NCBI GenBank assembly: GCA_027922465.2
Contig: BQMF02000097.1
Coordinates: forward strand, 930,001 to 994,000
DNA: 64,000 nt
Reading direction: 5' to 3'
Source: Turritopsis dohrnii
Taxonomy: Eukaryota > Cnidaria > Hydrozoa > Anthoathecata > Oceaniidae
In this document: positions 29,395 to 41,700 of the stretch, one piece after another
How the letters are laid out: each line of letters starts with the position of its first letter
Position numbering within the stretch: position 1 is the stretch's first letter
Translations under genes and position numbers: made by a program
Notes under the pieces: generated by a model
Seen by the model: the letters and a program-made list of their open reading frames with translations, nothing else
Database searches by the model: none
Told to the model about the DNA's origin: nothing

Positions 29395-29574
29395 CTTTTA
29401 TGATTTTCTCAATTTGTATATAAGCTTGTTTTAGACTTTTACACTTTTACTGTCTTGATAATGATTTAGCAAATAAATCGAAATATCGACCTATTAAAAA
29501 ATTTTGTTTCTTGTTTTGACTTGAATTTCGAGTTACAAGATGACAAACATCTTCGGAATTGCTTTCATTTTATA
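29395..29574 (-). repeat. Right terminal inverted repeat of Penelope element
   Basis: 180 bp, inverse of 27313-27491. The element is thus 2.26 kb between outer ends and lies ~290 bp beyond the 3' end of the ITAM-repeat gene. No clear target duplication seen. Confidence 0.9.
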
Positions 29575-29860
29575 TATTCTAAATGTGTCAGCTGGTAAAG
29601 GATAACGTATAATTGAGGTCAATTATAGTAAAAATATTTAATGAACTGTGTCCACGCTTCATTACTAAAAAGAAAAATGGAAAATAGGACAAATTTTCTT
29701 AATGACTTGCACACGATATAACTGTCAAATCTGGTGTAATTCTCATGAAAATCTGCACGACTTATATTTTAATATTAGCAATGAGAACTTAGGATTTTTT
29801 TGTCTATTTGCTGAAAATTACAGTTTAAATGATAAGGCTTTGCAGTCTATGCAAAAGCAG

Positions 29861-31183
29861 TTACGTTAATATATATTCAATGATAGGGTGTTGATCAGTC
29901 AGAAGCACACCATATTCCTCTTCCAGCAGAGGAATCAAGAAAGAGAAACTAATCAAACACATACCTAGTGAAACAAAATAAAAAACATTTCTAAATGTTG
30001 AAGACCCATGGTTTTTGTTTCCATAAGCTGTTTCTTGTTTCGATACCAAATCAAAACTCTTCATTTCATCATAACCTTGGGAGGGAGACTCAACATGAGA
30101 AGACGTACCAGTGGAAGCATCAACTACAATATTTATTGTGTTGTTAACTGTAATGACCTTTTCGTTGTCGTCTCTAACGTTGTCACCTATAGGAAGATGT
30201 CCGGTTCGAGGAGAAGGAACAGTAACATCAACGGGAACGTAATCATATTGAAGATGTTCGGCTTGAGGCGATACAGTGGTAACATCATGAGCAATGTCAT
30301 CATATTGATCGTTATCTCCATCAATACCAGTCAAAGTTGTATACTGTGGTTCTGTGTCTTTCAAGCTTGTATAGTACGGTTTCGATACTATATCACCTTC
30401 CTTAATTTCGTAATCACTTGTTGGAAGATGTTCGGTTTGAAATGATGCAGCGGTAAGATCATGAGCAATGTCATCATATTGATCGTTTTCTCTATCACTA
30501 CCAATCAAAGTTAAATACTGTGATGGTTCTGTGTCTTTTTTATAGTGCCGTTTCGATACGATATCACTTTCCTTAATTTTGTAATCGCCTGTTGGAAGAT
30601 GCTCGGTTTGAAAAGATGCAGCGGTACGATCATGAGCAATATCATTATATTGATCGTTATCTCTATCACTACCAATCAAGGATGTATACTCTGATGGTTC
30701 TGCGTCTTTCAAGATTTGATAGTGCAGCTTCGATACTATATCGCATTCCTTAATTTCGTAATCGCCTGTTGGAAGATGTTCACCTTGTCGAGAAGAAGTG
30801 GTATCGTCATGAACAATGTCTTCATATTGATCATTATCTCTACCAGTGTTTGTTAAACTTGAATGCTGTTGATTGTTCCTGTCTTTCGAGGGCTTATTAG
30901 GCGTTTTTGATACTATATCACGCTCCTTAATTTCATAGTCACCTGTTGAAAGATATTCGGTTTGAAGAGATAAAGCGGTAAGATCATGAGCAATAACATC
31001 ATATTGATTGCTATCTTCAACAATATCAGTTAAACTTGTATACTGTTTTGTTCCTTTGTCTGTCAAGTTTTTGCAGTCGGCTTGTGGTGGCGATTCATGT
31101 GGTGGAAAAGCATCAGTTATTTCTTCATATAGATCAACAGGCATATCATGTGTCACGATCTCCATTGTATTTGTTAAACTCAT
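29861..31183 (-). CDS. Multi-ITAM-like repeat protein with C-terminal membrane anchor (440 aa)
   Basis: About residues 45-330 hold five tandem repeats of ~57 residues. Each begins with a tyrosine pair of the form YTSL-x9-Y[DN]DI, then AHD, a linker, GDYEIKE and DIVSK. Pairs: YTSL/YDVI, HSSL/YEDI (first Tyr lost), YTSL/YNDI, YLTL/YDDI, YTTL/YDDI. YxxL/I-x(6-12)-YxxL/I is the ITAM pattern, phosphorylated by Src-type kinases to recruit tandem-SH2 kinases such as Syk. Near residues 395-415 is one hydrophobic segment (VFYFVSLGMCLISFSFLIPL) followed by ~20 residues with two more tyrosines. There is no signal peptide, so I predict a tail-anchored protein with cytosolic tyrosines. A possible acceptor (TTGTAG) precedes ATG 31183, so upstream exons with an ectodomain are possible. 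Frame uninterrupted; two decayed relatives lie at 16.3-17.1 and 19.1-19.5 kb. Confidence 0.7.
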   Translation of the reverse strand: MSLTNTMEIVTHDMPVDLYEEITDAFPPHESPPQADCKNLTDKGTKQYTSLTDIVEDSNQYDVIAHDLTALSLQTEYLSTGDYEIKERDIVSKTPNKPSKDRNNQQHSSLTNTGRDNDQYEDIVHDDTTSSRQGEHLPTGDYEIKECDIVSKLHYQILKDAEPSEYTSLIGSDRDNDQYNDIAHDRTAASFQTEHLPTGDYKIKESDIVSKRHYKKDTEPSQYLTLIGSDRENDQYDDIAHDLTAASFQTEHLPTSDYEIKEGDIVSKPYYTSLKDTEPQYTTLTGIDGDNDQYDDIAHDVTTVSPQAEHLQYDYVPVDVTVPSPRTGHLPIGDNVRDDNEKVITVNNTINIVVDASTGTSSHVESPSQGYDEMKSFDLVSKQETAYGNKNHGSSTFRNVFYFVSLGMCLISFSFLIPLLEEEYGVLLTDQHPIIEYILT

Positions 31184-32110
31184 CAAGCTTGTAAACTACA
31201 ATATGCTGTCCAACGTCCAATTAACCTTTAGACTTCAGTACAGTTTACACAAAGCCTTTCTTTAGAAGATGTGACAGAAAATTATGCACATTTAATAAAC
31301 TTTCTTGTTAATTTTCTCTGTTAGTTCAACGAAACAGAATTGAAAGTTGTTTATTTGCTTATTTGTTGGCTGAAACTAACCACATTCAAGTGTAATTACT
31401 CTCAATACATATAATTGTTAGTTAATTTCTCATTAATTTAATAGTTTTCGGTCTCCATTGAAATTTAAAGTGATGAAGGAACATCAATAGTTTGCTCATC
31501 TATTTAAACATGCATGTGATGGACCACTATCTCTTTCAATGATGTCAACCTCGCATACTGCGTGTGCGGCATTACGTTACCAATCTTTTGACGTATTCAC
31601 CGTTAGATAAAGTCTCAGGCTGTACAAACATTGTCTCATCTTCGTCATTGTTCAAGTCCTTTTGCTGCTCTCATGCGAATAGGGAGCTTAAGCAACTGCG
31701 ACGGCGACATAGACGACGATATGAGCAAAAACAACAAGATAGATAATTACTACCGACTAAAAGTCAGAGTAACTTGTTTTGCAATTGATAAACTTGTATC
31801 AATTGGAACGTTGTCAACTTACTATAAAATCTATATCTACTTATGTGTAGATCTTTCGAGACCACTAATATGTCTGTTTTAATTTGAGGTTGATTTTAAA
31901 TTGAAAGTATGAACATAAACTTCTATGATGTTCATGATTGATTTATAAATGATCGTTTCACTAATGTGATTAAATTAAGTAACATCATAAGTAATATCAT
32001 AACAATTCTTTGCTGGTGGTAACCTATATGGCTTACTCACATCGCTTGCAAACAGAAAACACTTCCTAAAAATACTAACACACGTTTCACCAACTCGCGT
32101 TCGAACCACC
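31184..32110. other. Spacer right of the ITAM-repeat gene
   Basis: No gene supported. If the gene above has upstream exons they should lie here or further right on the minus strand; I could not identify one by eye. Confidence 0.3.
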
Positions 32111-32136
32111 CAGCGGGCACAAATGGTTGTTTGCTT

Positions 32137-32497
32137 TTCAGATCATTTTGCGACGTCGTAGGGACGTCTAAAAACGGGACGTCGCAATTGGGATCCTTTT
32201 ACGATCAAATTGCGACCTAATAAAAATTTTCAAATTTTATTCTGTAGTCATTAGACAGTATATATCGAGTAACACTAACATGCTTATATAAAATTTAAAT
32301 TCGTATCAAATTCTGTTTATTGGTATGTGTGAGGGATAATTTTACGACGTTCTTGGGATGTCTTTATACGGATTGAATAACGACCTTGGAAACAATTATA
32401 AACTTAAGATCATTTTGCGACGTCGTAGGGATGTCTGAAAACAGGATGTCGCAATTGGGATCCTTTTACGATCAAATTGCGACCTGACAAAACTTTA
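32137..32497. repeat. Pair of ~95-bp direct repeats with CGACGTCG cores
   Basis: 32137-32230 and about 32403-32497 repeat ATCATTTTGCGACGTCGTAG, a GGATCC block and ATCAAATTGCGACC with few changes. The left copy is preceded by AGCGGGCACA, a word I associate with ends of a common non-autonomous element in aquatic invertebrates. The DNA between the copies also carries ACGACGTTC-type words. Class uncertain. Confidence 0.55.
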
Positions 32498-32651
32498 AAA
32501 ACAAAACTGATAAAAACAAGTGGACTGGATAAGCAGAGAGCACAAAAGGAAAGCTGCGTACACAGAAGAAAGAAAAAAGTAAAAGAGCACATGAGAAATA
32601 CACAAGCAAAGGTCAAGCAAAGAGTCCGCACTATATGGTTAAAAAAAACAT

Positions 32652-35600
32652 CTATTCAAACTCATATAAATTCAATTTCCTAGTAAAATCAGGTCCACTC
32701 TGCCGTATTTCCACTGGTAAGGAGTTAAAAAGTCTAACTCCCTGGAAGAAGAAACCCGACTTAGCGAACTCAAGTTTCACCCTAGGAACCTGTAGGAAGC
32801 AATTTTGATTCCTTGTTTCTTTCGTATGTATATCAAAATTAAAATACTCTTTAAAATTTGAACATACAGTTCCGTCGACGCATTTTTTAACCAACTTGAC
32901 TGCGTGTCTGTAAAATAAGTTGGCTGAATTTGCATCCAGACCTGCCAAAGATTTAACTCGTACATCGAACGATTTTAGCTTTTCCATCTGGGTTTTTGAT
33001 AAGCACAAGTAACAGAGACTGTTGTATCGCATACCAGGTTGTATAATAGATCGGAAAACACACTTCGTTGCTTCCCAGTAAGGTAATACTTCAATTTCGA
33101 CAGCAATTTTAATTTTGATGACGCACTCTTGTACATTTTATCGAACTGACTGTTTAATGTCAGAGATGGATCAAGTAATGTACCAAGGTATTTATACGAA
33201 GTAGTGGCTGCAATTTGAAGAAGATCGTAAAACAATTCAAGTGGTTTTGACGCTTTATTTAGTCGTTTCGCCGTTCCAAATAACATGCATTCGGTCTTCC
33301 CAATTTTCAAGTTGATGACAAGTTCATTGGTCCTGAGGTACATTGAGACACGTTTTAAATCGTCATTTAGCCATCTTTCAATTTCACAAATATCACTGCT
33401 TGAAACATAGATCACCGTGTCGTCAGCAAATTGAACTGCACTTGCATGTTTTAAAATATCCGGAAAATCATTAAAGAAAATTAAAAAGAGGAGAGGCCCC
33501 AGAATAGACCCCTGGGGGACACCACAATTTACAGGGAAGCGTTCTGATAACTTGCTGTCCATGCATACTACTTGCGTTCGTCCAAATAAATAATCAGAAA
33601 ACCATTCCAGAGTGACGTCTTTGATACCGTAACTTTGAAGTTTCGTCAGGATAGTAGCATGGCCTAAGGTATCAAATGCCTTCGATAAATCAATAAAAAC
33701 AGCACCAGTTAACTTTCCTTTATCACTGGCTTTTCTCACATTGTCGAGAAGCAACGTTGTAGCGAGCTCGGTTGATCTCCCTTTGCGATATCCAAACTGT
33801 TTGTCGTTGAGTAAATCGTTTGTTTCCAGGTAGTCGATTAATTGCCCATGTACGGCCTTTTCAAGGATTTTAGATATAACAGACAAGATAGAAATTGGTC
33901 TGTAATTATCAGCACTATCCTTATCACCAGACTTATGCAAAGGTTTTATCAAAGCTGTCTTCCAATCACTAAGGACAACACCAGATTACAAAGAAAGATT
34001 TATAATGTATGTTAGCGGTCCAGCAATTTCTTCTGCGCCATCCTTTATCAAATTTGCAGGTAAGTCGTCAAATCCTGTTGCCTTGTGCCGCTTTAAAGAC
34101 TTTAATTTTTTTAAAACAAAGATTTTACTGACGTAACTAAAATTGAAAGTCTTGAGTGTTTTAGGGAGCTTATTAGATGATAATCGGCAAGTAAAGTCTA
34201 ACAGCGGTAGGGAACGAGATTTCAAATAACTGGCAACATTACTGAAGAAGCTACAAAATGTGTTAGCTTTGTTAACATTGTTCCGTATCAGAGACATTAA
34301 ACAGTGGCTCCGTGTTCGTTTTATTCGTAGGATAAACGGTTTTGATAGACTTCCAGAATTTTCGAGGGTTACTACGATTTTCATTTAAAAGGTTGTGATG
34401 GTAAATCCTTTTAGCTTTTCGAACCAAATTGTTACATTGGTTTTTGGCATTTTTAAACACGTTCCAATCCTCATTCTTATTTGATTTCCGAGCTTTACGT
34501 AGTAACTGATCTTTCTTGTTTATATGACTCGTAAGGTCAGCGGTTAGCCAAGGACAAAATCTTCCCTTAACTCGTTTCGCAATTTTAGGTGCCTGATTGT
34601 TAAACACGTGAGTAAGAATGTCCTTAAATAAAGTCCATGCTTGATTTACGTCACTCTTTGTCTAAATAATGTCCCAATTTTGTAACATCAACTCGTCTTT
34701 TAATGCTTTGGGTTGATATTTGGAAAAATTTCGACAAACAATAGTTCTATACGTGAAAGTTTGATGGTTTATCTTTCTGACACATCCTACTAAATCGTGA
34801 TCACTAAGACATAGCGGAGCGACATCAGCAGCTGAAATTACATGTTTGTTGTTACTTAATATAACATCGATTAACGTACTCGTATCTTTTGTTACTCTCG
34901 TTGGTGACTTAATCAATTGATCAAATCCATGAAGACGTATCATATCTTTTAAGTTTTTGCAACAAGTTCTTTTCAAATAGTTAGCGTTTAAGTCTCCAAG
35001 GATTATTGTTTCCAAAGATGTTCCGTTAATGGCAGTTAACATCTCATCAAATATTTTGTTGAAATTTTTATGAAGATACTCTGATCCTTCCGGGGGTCGA
35101 TAAAAGCCAACTAGAAAACTTTTCCCCTTTAATTGAAGTACTTCTACAAATATACCTTCAACTTCTGACTTCTCCAGATCTTCCCGTCGCTTCCACTTAA
35201 TTTTCTCTGAAATATACATCGCGACTCCACCATACGTTCCATTAACTCTGCCACGATTTATAAACATGTACCCCGGAATATTATACAACTCAGTGTTATC
35301 ATTGTAGCCATGAGAAAGAATATGTGTTTCCGATAATGTTAATATTCCAATATTTTTATTTCTCGCTAAAAACGTCTGAAGTTATGTAGCAAACCTCTAA
35401 TATTCTGATGGTAAATATGCATACCAGTCTTGCTTGATAAAAAATCCATTGTATTCTGCGGGCCAGGGCAAGATTCCACATCTCCACAGATTATCAGCAG
35501 TAAACACAACAAAGACTTAGGTTGGAAATTTCTGTACCTCTTCTTATGTACAAATAACGATGAATAAGTATAGCCCTCGCATTCATACAGATCTTCAGCT

Positions 35601-35743
35601 TGTAGCGTGAGACTTATGCCATCGTTTGTACAGAAACTCTTCTTGTGTACTTGGAGGAAAACCACAGAAATCAGCACAGAAAAGATTATAAGCGACAACA
35701 ACTGAGACACGACCGGCCACTTCGCCGCCATTATGACCGTCAT
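32652..35743 (-). pseudogene. Nearly full-length CR1-like LINE (minus), few frameshifts
   Basis: Right to left: an N-terminal part (35743-35366) with a hydrophobic leader, a Cys-containing stretch and a 2A-like GDVESCPGP; the exonuclease-endonuclease-phosphatase domain (about 35330-34662) with HQNIRGL, GGVAMYISEK, GFYRPPEGS, LGDLNANY and SDHDLV motifs; a linker (34607-33986); and RT (33952-32975) with DNYRPISIL, motif A LSKAFDTLGHA, motif B GVPQGSILGPLLF, motif C FADDTVIYVS. The C-terminal end (33032-32652) is in another frame. Breaks: about three frameshifts and one TAG at 34662. The clean domain order and few lesions suggest recent insertion. No long A tail at 32650. Confidence 0.85.
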
Positions 35744-35837
35744 TGGGATGTCATCGAGACGTCTCAGTGAAGATATGATATGAATTCAGCACTCCTCCGT
35801 GGTGCCTTCATTACATCAACGTTTATTACGGTAGCAG

Positions 35838-36660
35838 TGTAAGCGAATACCGTATTAAAACACCCTTGGACTCCTACTACTCCTACTACTACTCCGGCCG
35901 AAACGGCAGTTTTTAGCCTACGATTTAGAGTATGTCAGTCCCCACTAAAAACTCAATATACATTCTAATGAACGAACGCAGCCTTTTGAATTTTCGAAGG
36001 TTTTCAATCACATACATTTAAAATACGTTTTCTTTGATATTTTATCACTTAATTGATGAAGGAATGAATATTAATCAAATAGGTCTACATAAAACTGGGA
36101 CTTTTAGTTACTTTTATGGTACTGAATCAATGAACTTTGGCACTTGAAAATAGATATGTTTTTCGTGTCAGTTAAGCACAGATCAGACTTTCTTATTACT
36201 TTCTACGTTTGTTAGCTATCGGTTCTGTCTTTGAACATCAAGGTTTTCAAAAATCGAGTTAAAAAAAGGCAGTTATCTGTTTGAATTCATTTTCGGTTTC
36301 AAAAAATTATAATTCAAAACATACATTTTTTTTTCTACATAAGCTCTTATAAAAAAAACGTACGTTATAAACAGCTCATGCATGTATAATTCTTTTGTCT
36401 TCTAATAAATTAAATTGCTGGTGTGTTGCGATTAGACCTTATTTACACGAGTTAGAAATTAAACATTATAATATCGTTTATGCCTGTTTTCCACCAGTAA
36501 GATATCTCAAGAAATAACGTTTACAGAACGTTTAAGAATTTGAAGTAAAATTTCAAATTTAAAAGTATTCTTGTGGCAAGTACTTTTGCTGCTACCGTTT
36601 TGCGCCATCTGGCTCTTGTTAACTTAAGAACACCCTGAAGAATCGCTGCTACGAAAAATT
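35838..36660 (+). repeat. Dispersed repeat, copy 1
   Basis: Starts AGCGAATACCGTATTAAAAC, then (CTCCTACTA)n, CGGCCGAAACGGCAGTTTTT and a TTTAGAGTATGTCAGTCCCC block, a TATTTTATCACTTAATTGATGAAGG block, then AGACCTTATTTACACGAGTT and CTGTTTTCCACCAGTAAGAT, ending near GCGCCATCTGGCTCTTG. An inverted copy lies at 57283-58090 and a partial direct copy at 61309-61570. A shorter related piece is at about 45530-45600. No coding potential seen. Confidence 0.7.
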
Positions 36661-36959
36661 CCATGTAAAATGAAGAATTCCATAAATCCATTCATTCCAT
36701 TACTCACTATTCTTCCGTGATGTCTTCTTCAAATAAGTCAAATAAGCGACTCTTTATGTGTCACTACAAAGCATACTTCATAAGATAATCGATTCGAAAA
36801 TCATTTAGATGTCATACAAAACATATGCAAACAGCAACGGACACATAGGCCTGAAAGAAGCATCCAAACGATACAACACTTACTCGAGCACCTTTTACCA
36901 TTCAAAACGACGATAAACGATAAACTTGGTTGCTACGAATATCTCAAATTTATTAGTGA

Positions 36960-37217
36960 AGAAAGTTAAAGACCACGAGAAAGAACAGCTGAAATCTGCT
37001 CAATATAGCAGAAGAGAGTGCTCGGAATACCCAAAGATATTGAAGACGATAAAGTGGAAGGCAAGGTTTGTAAAATTCTTTCCAGCATTGGGTTGGAAAT
37101 AAACAAAGAAAATGACATTCAAGCGTGCCATAGATATGGGAATAAAGGTGTGGTTATCACCAAATTTTCAAACCGAAAGGTATTGAAAGAAATCTTATAC
37201 AAGAAAATGAAGCTACA
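36960..37217 (+). pseudogene. LINE ORF1 / Transposase_22-like fragment
   Basis: From about 37018 the frame reads LGIPKDIEDDKVEGKVCKIL, then NDIQACHRYGNKGVVITKFS and NRKVLKEILYKKMKL. This matches the RNA-recognition fold of L1-type ORF1 proteins and related retroelement proteins (alternating strand/helix with CHR.G and V.KF...R). Only this domain remains, with no start or downstream RT. It abuts a Penelope endonuclease fragment, so two elements have been joined. Confidence 0.6.
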
Positions 37218-37317
37218 CTTCTGGAATTTATATAAATGAGACCCTATGTTCAAGAAATAAAGTAATAAGAGGCAGATGCAATTCACTAAAGAAATCTGGT
37301 TCAGAACTACATGCCGT

Positions 37318-37635
37318 ATCGGTGATCTGTTTCACTACAAAGACATCATACCTAAAAGGTTCAGATCTCACGTGGTGTACGGAGTGCACTGAACAGATTG
37401 CGTTTCGGTTTATGATGGGAAAACTAAACGTCACATGCAAACACGCTTCAACGAACACAGAAATCTGAGAAAACACTGTCTGCAACGTAATCATGGAGTG
37501 CTCCTCGATAATGTGAAGTTTTTTGCAACGGGGAAGAGCGACAAAGAACTGTCGATCAAAGAATCGCTGACCGTGAAGAAACTTAAGCCAAATTTAAATG
37601 TTACTGTTGCTTCGTATCCACTGGAGCTTTTCTGA
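37318..37635 (+). pseudogene. Penelope-like GIY-YIG endonuclease fragment
   Basis: In shifting plus frames: LFHYKDIIPKRFRSHVVYG, then a Cys pair and YDGKTKRHMQTRFNEHRNL, then NVKFFATGKSDKELSIKESL and KKLKPNLN to a stop at 37635. The K-T-K-R-H, R and EH residues and the closing KESL..K...P.LN pattern are those of Penelope GIY-YIG domains (the YIG has become YDG). A frameshift at about 37430 separates the halves. RT part absent. Confidence 0.65.
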
Positions 37636-37668
37636 ATAGATATCTTTTGTACGTCATTTATATAATTA

Positions 37669-38195
37669 CAGTGGAACCTCCATACATCGGTCACCTCCTG
37701 ATAAGCAGCCAGAAAAGAAAGTCCCTGCCAAATTTATTGTCAAACTCTTATAAAAAACCTCCATACATCGGTCACCTCTAATCAACGGCCAATTTCTATT
37801 GTCCAAATGTCTAATTTTACCTCTTATTAACGGTCAAATAAAATCTTTATGCAAGCAAATGAATGGAAAAATAAAACAATTGTTACTTTACTTACAATAA
37901 TTATTTACAAAAATAAAGTCAAGTCAAGCAGCCTTATCTATTATCTTTTGTGAAACATTAGGTGATGTTAACTTAGTAAGTGCTTTGAATCTTGTCACAC
38001 TACGACTTGAATCACTAAGGCTAAATAATGTTGTGTTTATTTTGATCATGAATCATTCTTTATGCTCCTCCCATCCTGACCAGCCTTTTTGATAAAAAAA
38101 GTATATTCATATAAAAGCTCCATACATCGGTCACCTCTAATGCAACGGCCACTAAGCTGGATCCCCCAAAGTGGCCGCTATTAGAGGTTCCACTG
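37669..38195. mobile_element. pogo/Tigger-type MITE, copy 2
   Basis: 527 bp with perfect 12-bp ends (CAGTGGAACCTC / GAGGTTCCACTG) flanked by TA on both sides. The interior has repeats of CTCCATACATCGGTCACCTC. Different interior from the copy at 25998, same length and ends. No transposase. Confidence 0.85.
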
Positions 38196-38769
38196 TATTT
38201 ATATAATCTTGTTGATGTATACGTGAAAATTCATTGTTAGTAAACATGGTGCAAGACAAACCGTAACGTTTAATATGAATAAAACATTGTTTTATATTCT
38301 GACTTTTCTGATTAAATTGATATGGCCCACTGGAAAATTTTTTATAACAAATCTGGTAAAATCTCTAAAATTGCAACTCGTTATGGAATGATTCAAATTT
38401 AGTGGGATGGGTCAAACTCCTTCACAGAGATTGACCATGAAGATGTTCTCTCAGATTTGTTTCCAGATTTCGTATTTAAATTTTAATTAAGATTTCGATA
38501 TCTGTCGACCATGTTTATTTAAGAAAACGCCTGTTTCCGTTTCCTAGGTTACAGAAAAAGTAATCATTTTGATATTTTGCTGCTTGTGTTGATGATCTAA
38601 TGTTTCGTTTAATTTCTGTTTTGTATTTTTAAAAAAGTCTTAATTACCCACTTTAACATATCGCCACCTACAGTAATAGCGATCCTTTAATATTTTTCTT
38701 CTCCTTTATATGCTACGCCATTATCAAGGCTAATTGCATGTCATATTTTTTTGTTAAAGCTTCTTTTTT

Positions 38770-41700
38770 ATGTTATTATCTGTGTGTTCTGTATGCAGTA
38801 AAGAAGTCAGTGACAAATGTAAGTCGATTTTTTGTGAGTTTTGTAAATGTTATGTTCATCTACAATCTTGTTCTAAGCTAAGCCGTGCAGACATCTTGAA
38901 TGTTCCTTCTCATTGGACATGTCCAAAGTGTTTAGAATCTATTTTACCGTTTTGTTCTCTGGATTCCGAAAATTTGTCTATTTCTAGCCCTGTGTTGCGT
39001 ATTAATGAGCGGACTAAATCTTTTATGTTTGATTTAAGTAGTGTAGTCAGTCGATGTCAAAACGATAACATTAACGACAGTGTATCTACCTTCAAAACTG
39101 ATGATTGCAAGTATTATGAGTGTGATGACTTTGGTAAGCTCAACTCTCAATGTAAATATTCAACGTCGTTTTTACGTCTCAACATCGCCTCATTACCAAA
39201 ACATTTTGACGAATTAAATGCCCTGTTGACCCTTTTGAAAACTCAATTTAGTGTTATTGGAATTTCCGAAACTAGACTTTATAAACACAGCTCAATGCAT
39301 TTCAATTTGCCTGGATATTCTTCAATCCATACTTCAACAGAAGCGACCGCAGGAGGTGCCTTACTTTTTATTTCCGATAAATTTGCTTACAAAGCTAGAG
39401 CTGATCTTGATCGACAGCTTTATACTCCTAGGCAACTTGAACCTGCATTTGCAGAAATTTTTCCTAACAAAGCCAACATAATAGTTGGTTGTATTTATGA
39501 CCTATGATCCTTGTATGACTATGGATGACATTCTTCCTTCTTTTAAAGACTTTTTGAATACAATTGGAAAGGAAAACAAGAAAATTCTACTACTAGGTGA
39601 TTTCAAGATTAATCTTTTAAAAGCAAGTGAGGATGAAAATGTTTCCTACTTTCTTGATTCACTAGGCTCAAATTTAATCCTCCCTCAGATACTTCTTCCA
39701 ACAAGAATAACAGAGAGCTCCCAAACGTTAATTGATAACATCTTTTCTTCCGTCACTGATAATCAATTTACTTCTGGCAATATTATACATAACATTTCTG
39801 ATCATTTACCTCAGTTCTGTCTTTTCAAATCTGATTCCTTTGATAATGACGGAAGAAGAAAGCCTGTATTCATTAAAGATTGGTCTAAATTTGACCGGGA
39901 AAACTTTATACTTGAATACCTTGACATTAACTGGGACGAAATGTTTTCTCAAGCAGAGTCAAACGACCCAAACCACTGCTTTGATATTTTAACGACAAAA
40001 TGCAAAACCTTGTAGATCGTCATCTACCCACAGTCAAACTCACCAAAAGACAACTGAGAACTCGTCAAAAACCATGGATTACTAAAGCTATGATCAAGTC
40101 AATGTCTAAACGGGATTTTTATTTCCGAAAATTCTTAAAAGCTAAGAATCCTACCACAAAAAGAGAATTTCATGCACTATTCAAACGTTATAGGAATATG
40201 AATGTAAGCCTCATCAGACGAAGCAAAAACAATCATTTCACACCTTATTTCCAAACTCATTCCAATAACATGCAAAAAATCTGGCAAGGCGTTAGGGAAC
40301 TTACTTTAATGAAACCAAAGAAATTATTTTCACATATTTCCCTAAGTCCCACAACAGTGTTATTTCTGATCCTATCCAAGTAGCTGAATCTTTTAACGAC
40401 CTTTTCACTTCTATACCTGACTCTGTCCGATCAAAAATTCCCAAATCACACAAGCATTTTTCTTCTTATCCTCATAATAGAAATCCCAGCTCCATGTTCG
40501 TATCTCCTGTTACTGCTGAAGAAGTCTCTAAAGTTATCTTGTCTTTTTCGCTTTCCAAATCATCTGGTCCTAACAGTATTCCTATACGAATCTTAAAATT
40601 TCTTCATCGTGATATATCCAATCCAATTGCTTTCCTTGTTAACCCCTCCTTCGAAACCGGTAGCTTTCCAAACACTGAAAACTACTAAAGTTATTCCCAT
40701 TCCCATTATTCCCATTCTATCTTCGATATCGTCATAGGCTATAGTCTCCGTGAGTGTCTGTGAAATGAATCCAATCCCTCTTTTTTATCTAATGTATATA
40801 CTGTAAAAAATTAAAAATAACAAAAAAATTTCTTGTGATATTTATTAACATTTTTTGTTTATTTATTTTTGTCAGGTCACACGTTGATACCAGAATTTTT
40901 ATAAATTTTCTGAAGTTGTACACCTGGATAAATATGAATATTAATAATAATAATAATAATAATAATAATTTTCAAAAAAGGCTCACCACTTGAAGTCTCT
41001 AATTACCGCCCAATTTCCTTATTATCCAATATTGAAAATTTTTTTGAAAAACTAATGTATCATAGGGTAGTAAATTTTGTTAATGTTCATAACATTATCT
41101 ACCAAAAGTAGTTTGGCTTTCGGAAATCTCATTCTATCATTCACACACTACTTAATATTGTTGAGCGATTAAGACGTTCTTTAGACAAAGGTGAGTTTGC
41201 CTGTGATGTGTTTGTCGATCTGCAAAAAGCATTTGATACCGTTGATCATTCTATTCTCCTCTCGAAGCTTCAGCACTATGGATTAAGAGGAGTTGTTAAC
41301 CAATGGTTTAGATCTTATCTTTCATCTCGTCTTCAATACGTAGCTGTTGGTAGTTCTAAGTCTAAGCTCAAATTGGTTAAACATGGTGTCCCTCAAGGGT
41401 CAGTTTTGGGGCCTCTGTTATTCTTGTTGTATATCAATGACCTTAACACAGCAATTGTGTCATCTGAAACTTACCACTTCGCGGACGACACTCACCTGTT
41501 ATACTTTTCAAACTCATTAGGACGCCTATGTAGGAGAGTCAATCTTGACCTTAATTTCCTGAGCAGCTGGCTAAATGCCAATAAAATTGCTCTAAATGCT
41601 GAAAAAACAGAATTTCTAATTTTCAGTTCAAAAACTAAATCTTTGCCTTTCATACATGTTCTTAAAGTTTTGGAAAGCGTATTTACCCAAGCACTAGTGT

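Noticed and set aside
27313..29574. Hammerhead ribozyme in the Penelope terminal repeats
   Set aside because: Known in some Penelope elements, but the CTGATGA and GAAA core is absent on both strands of these repeats.
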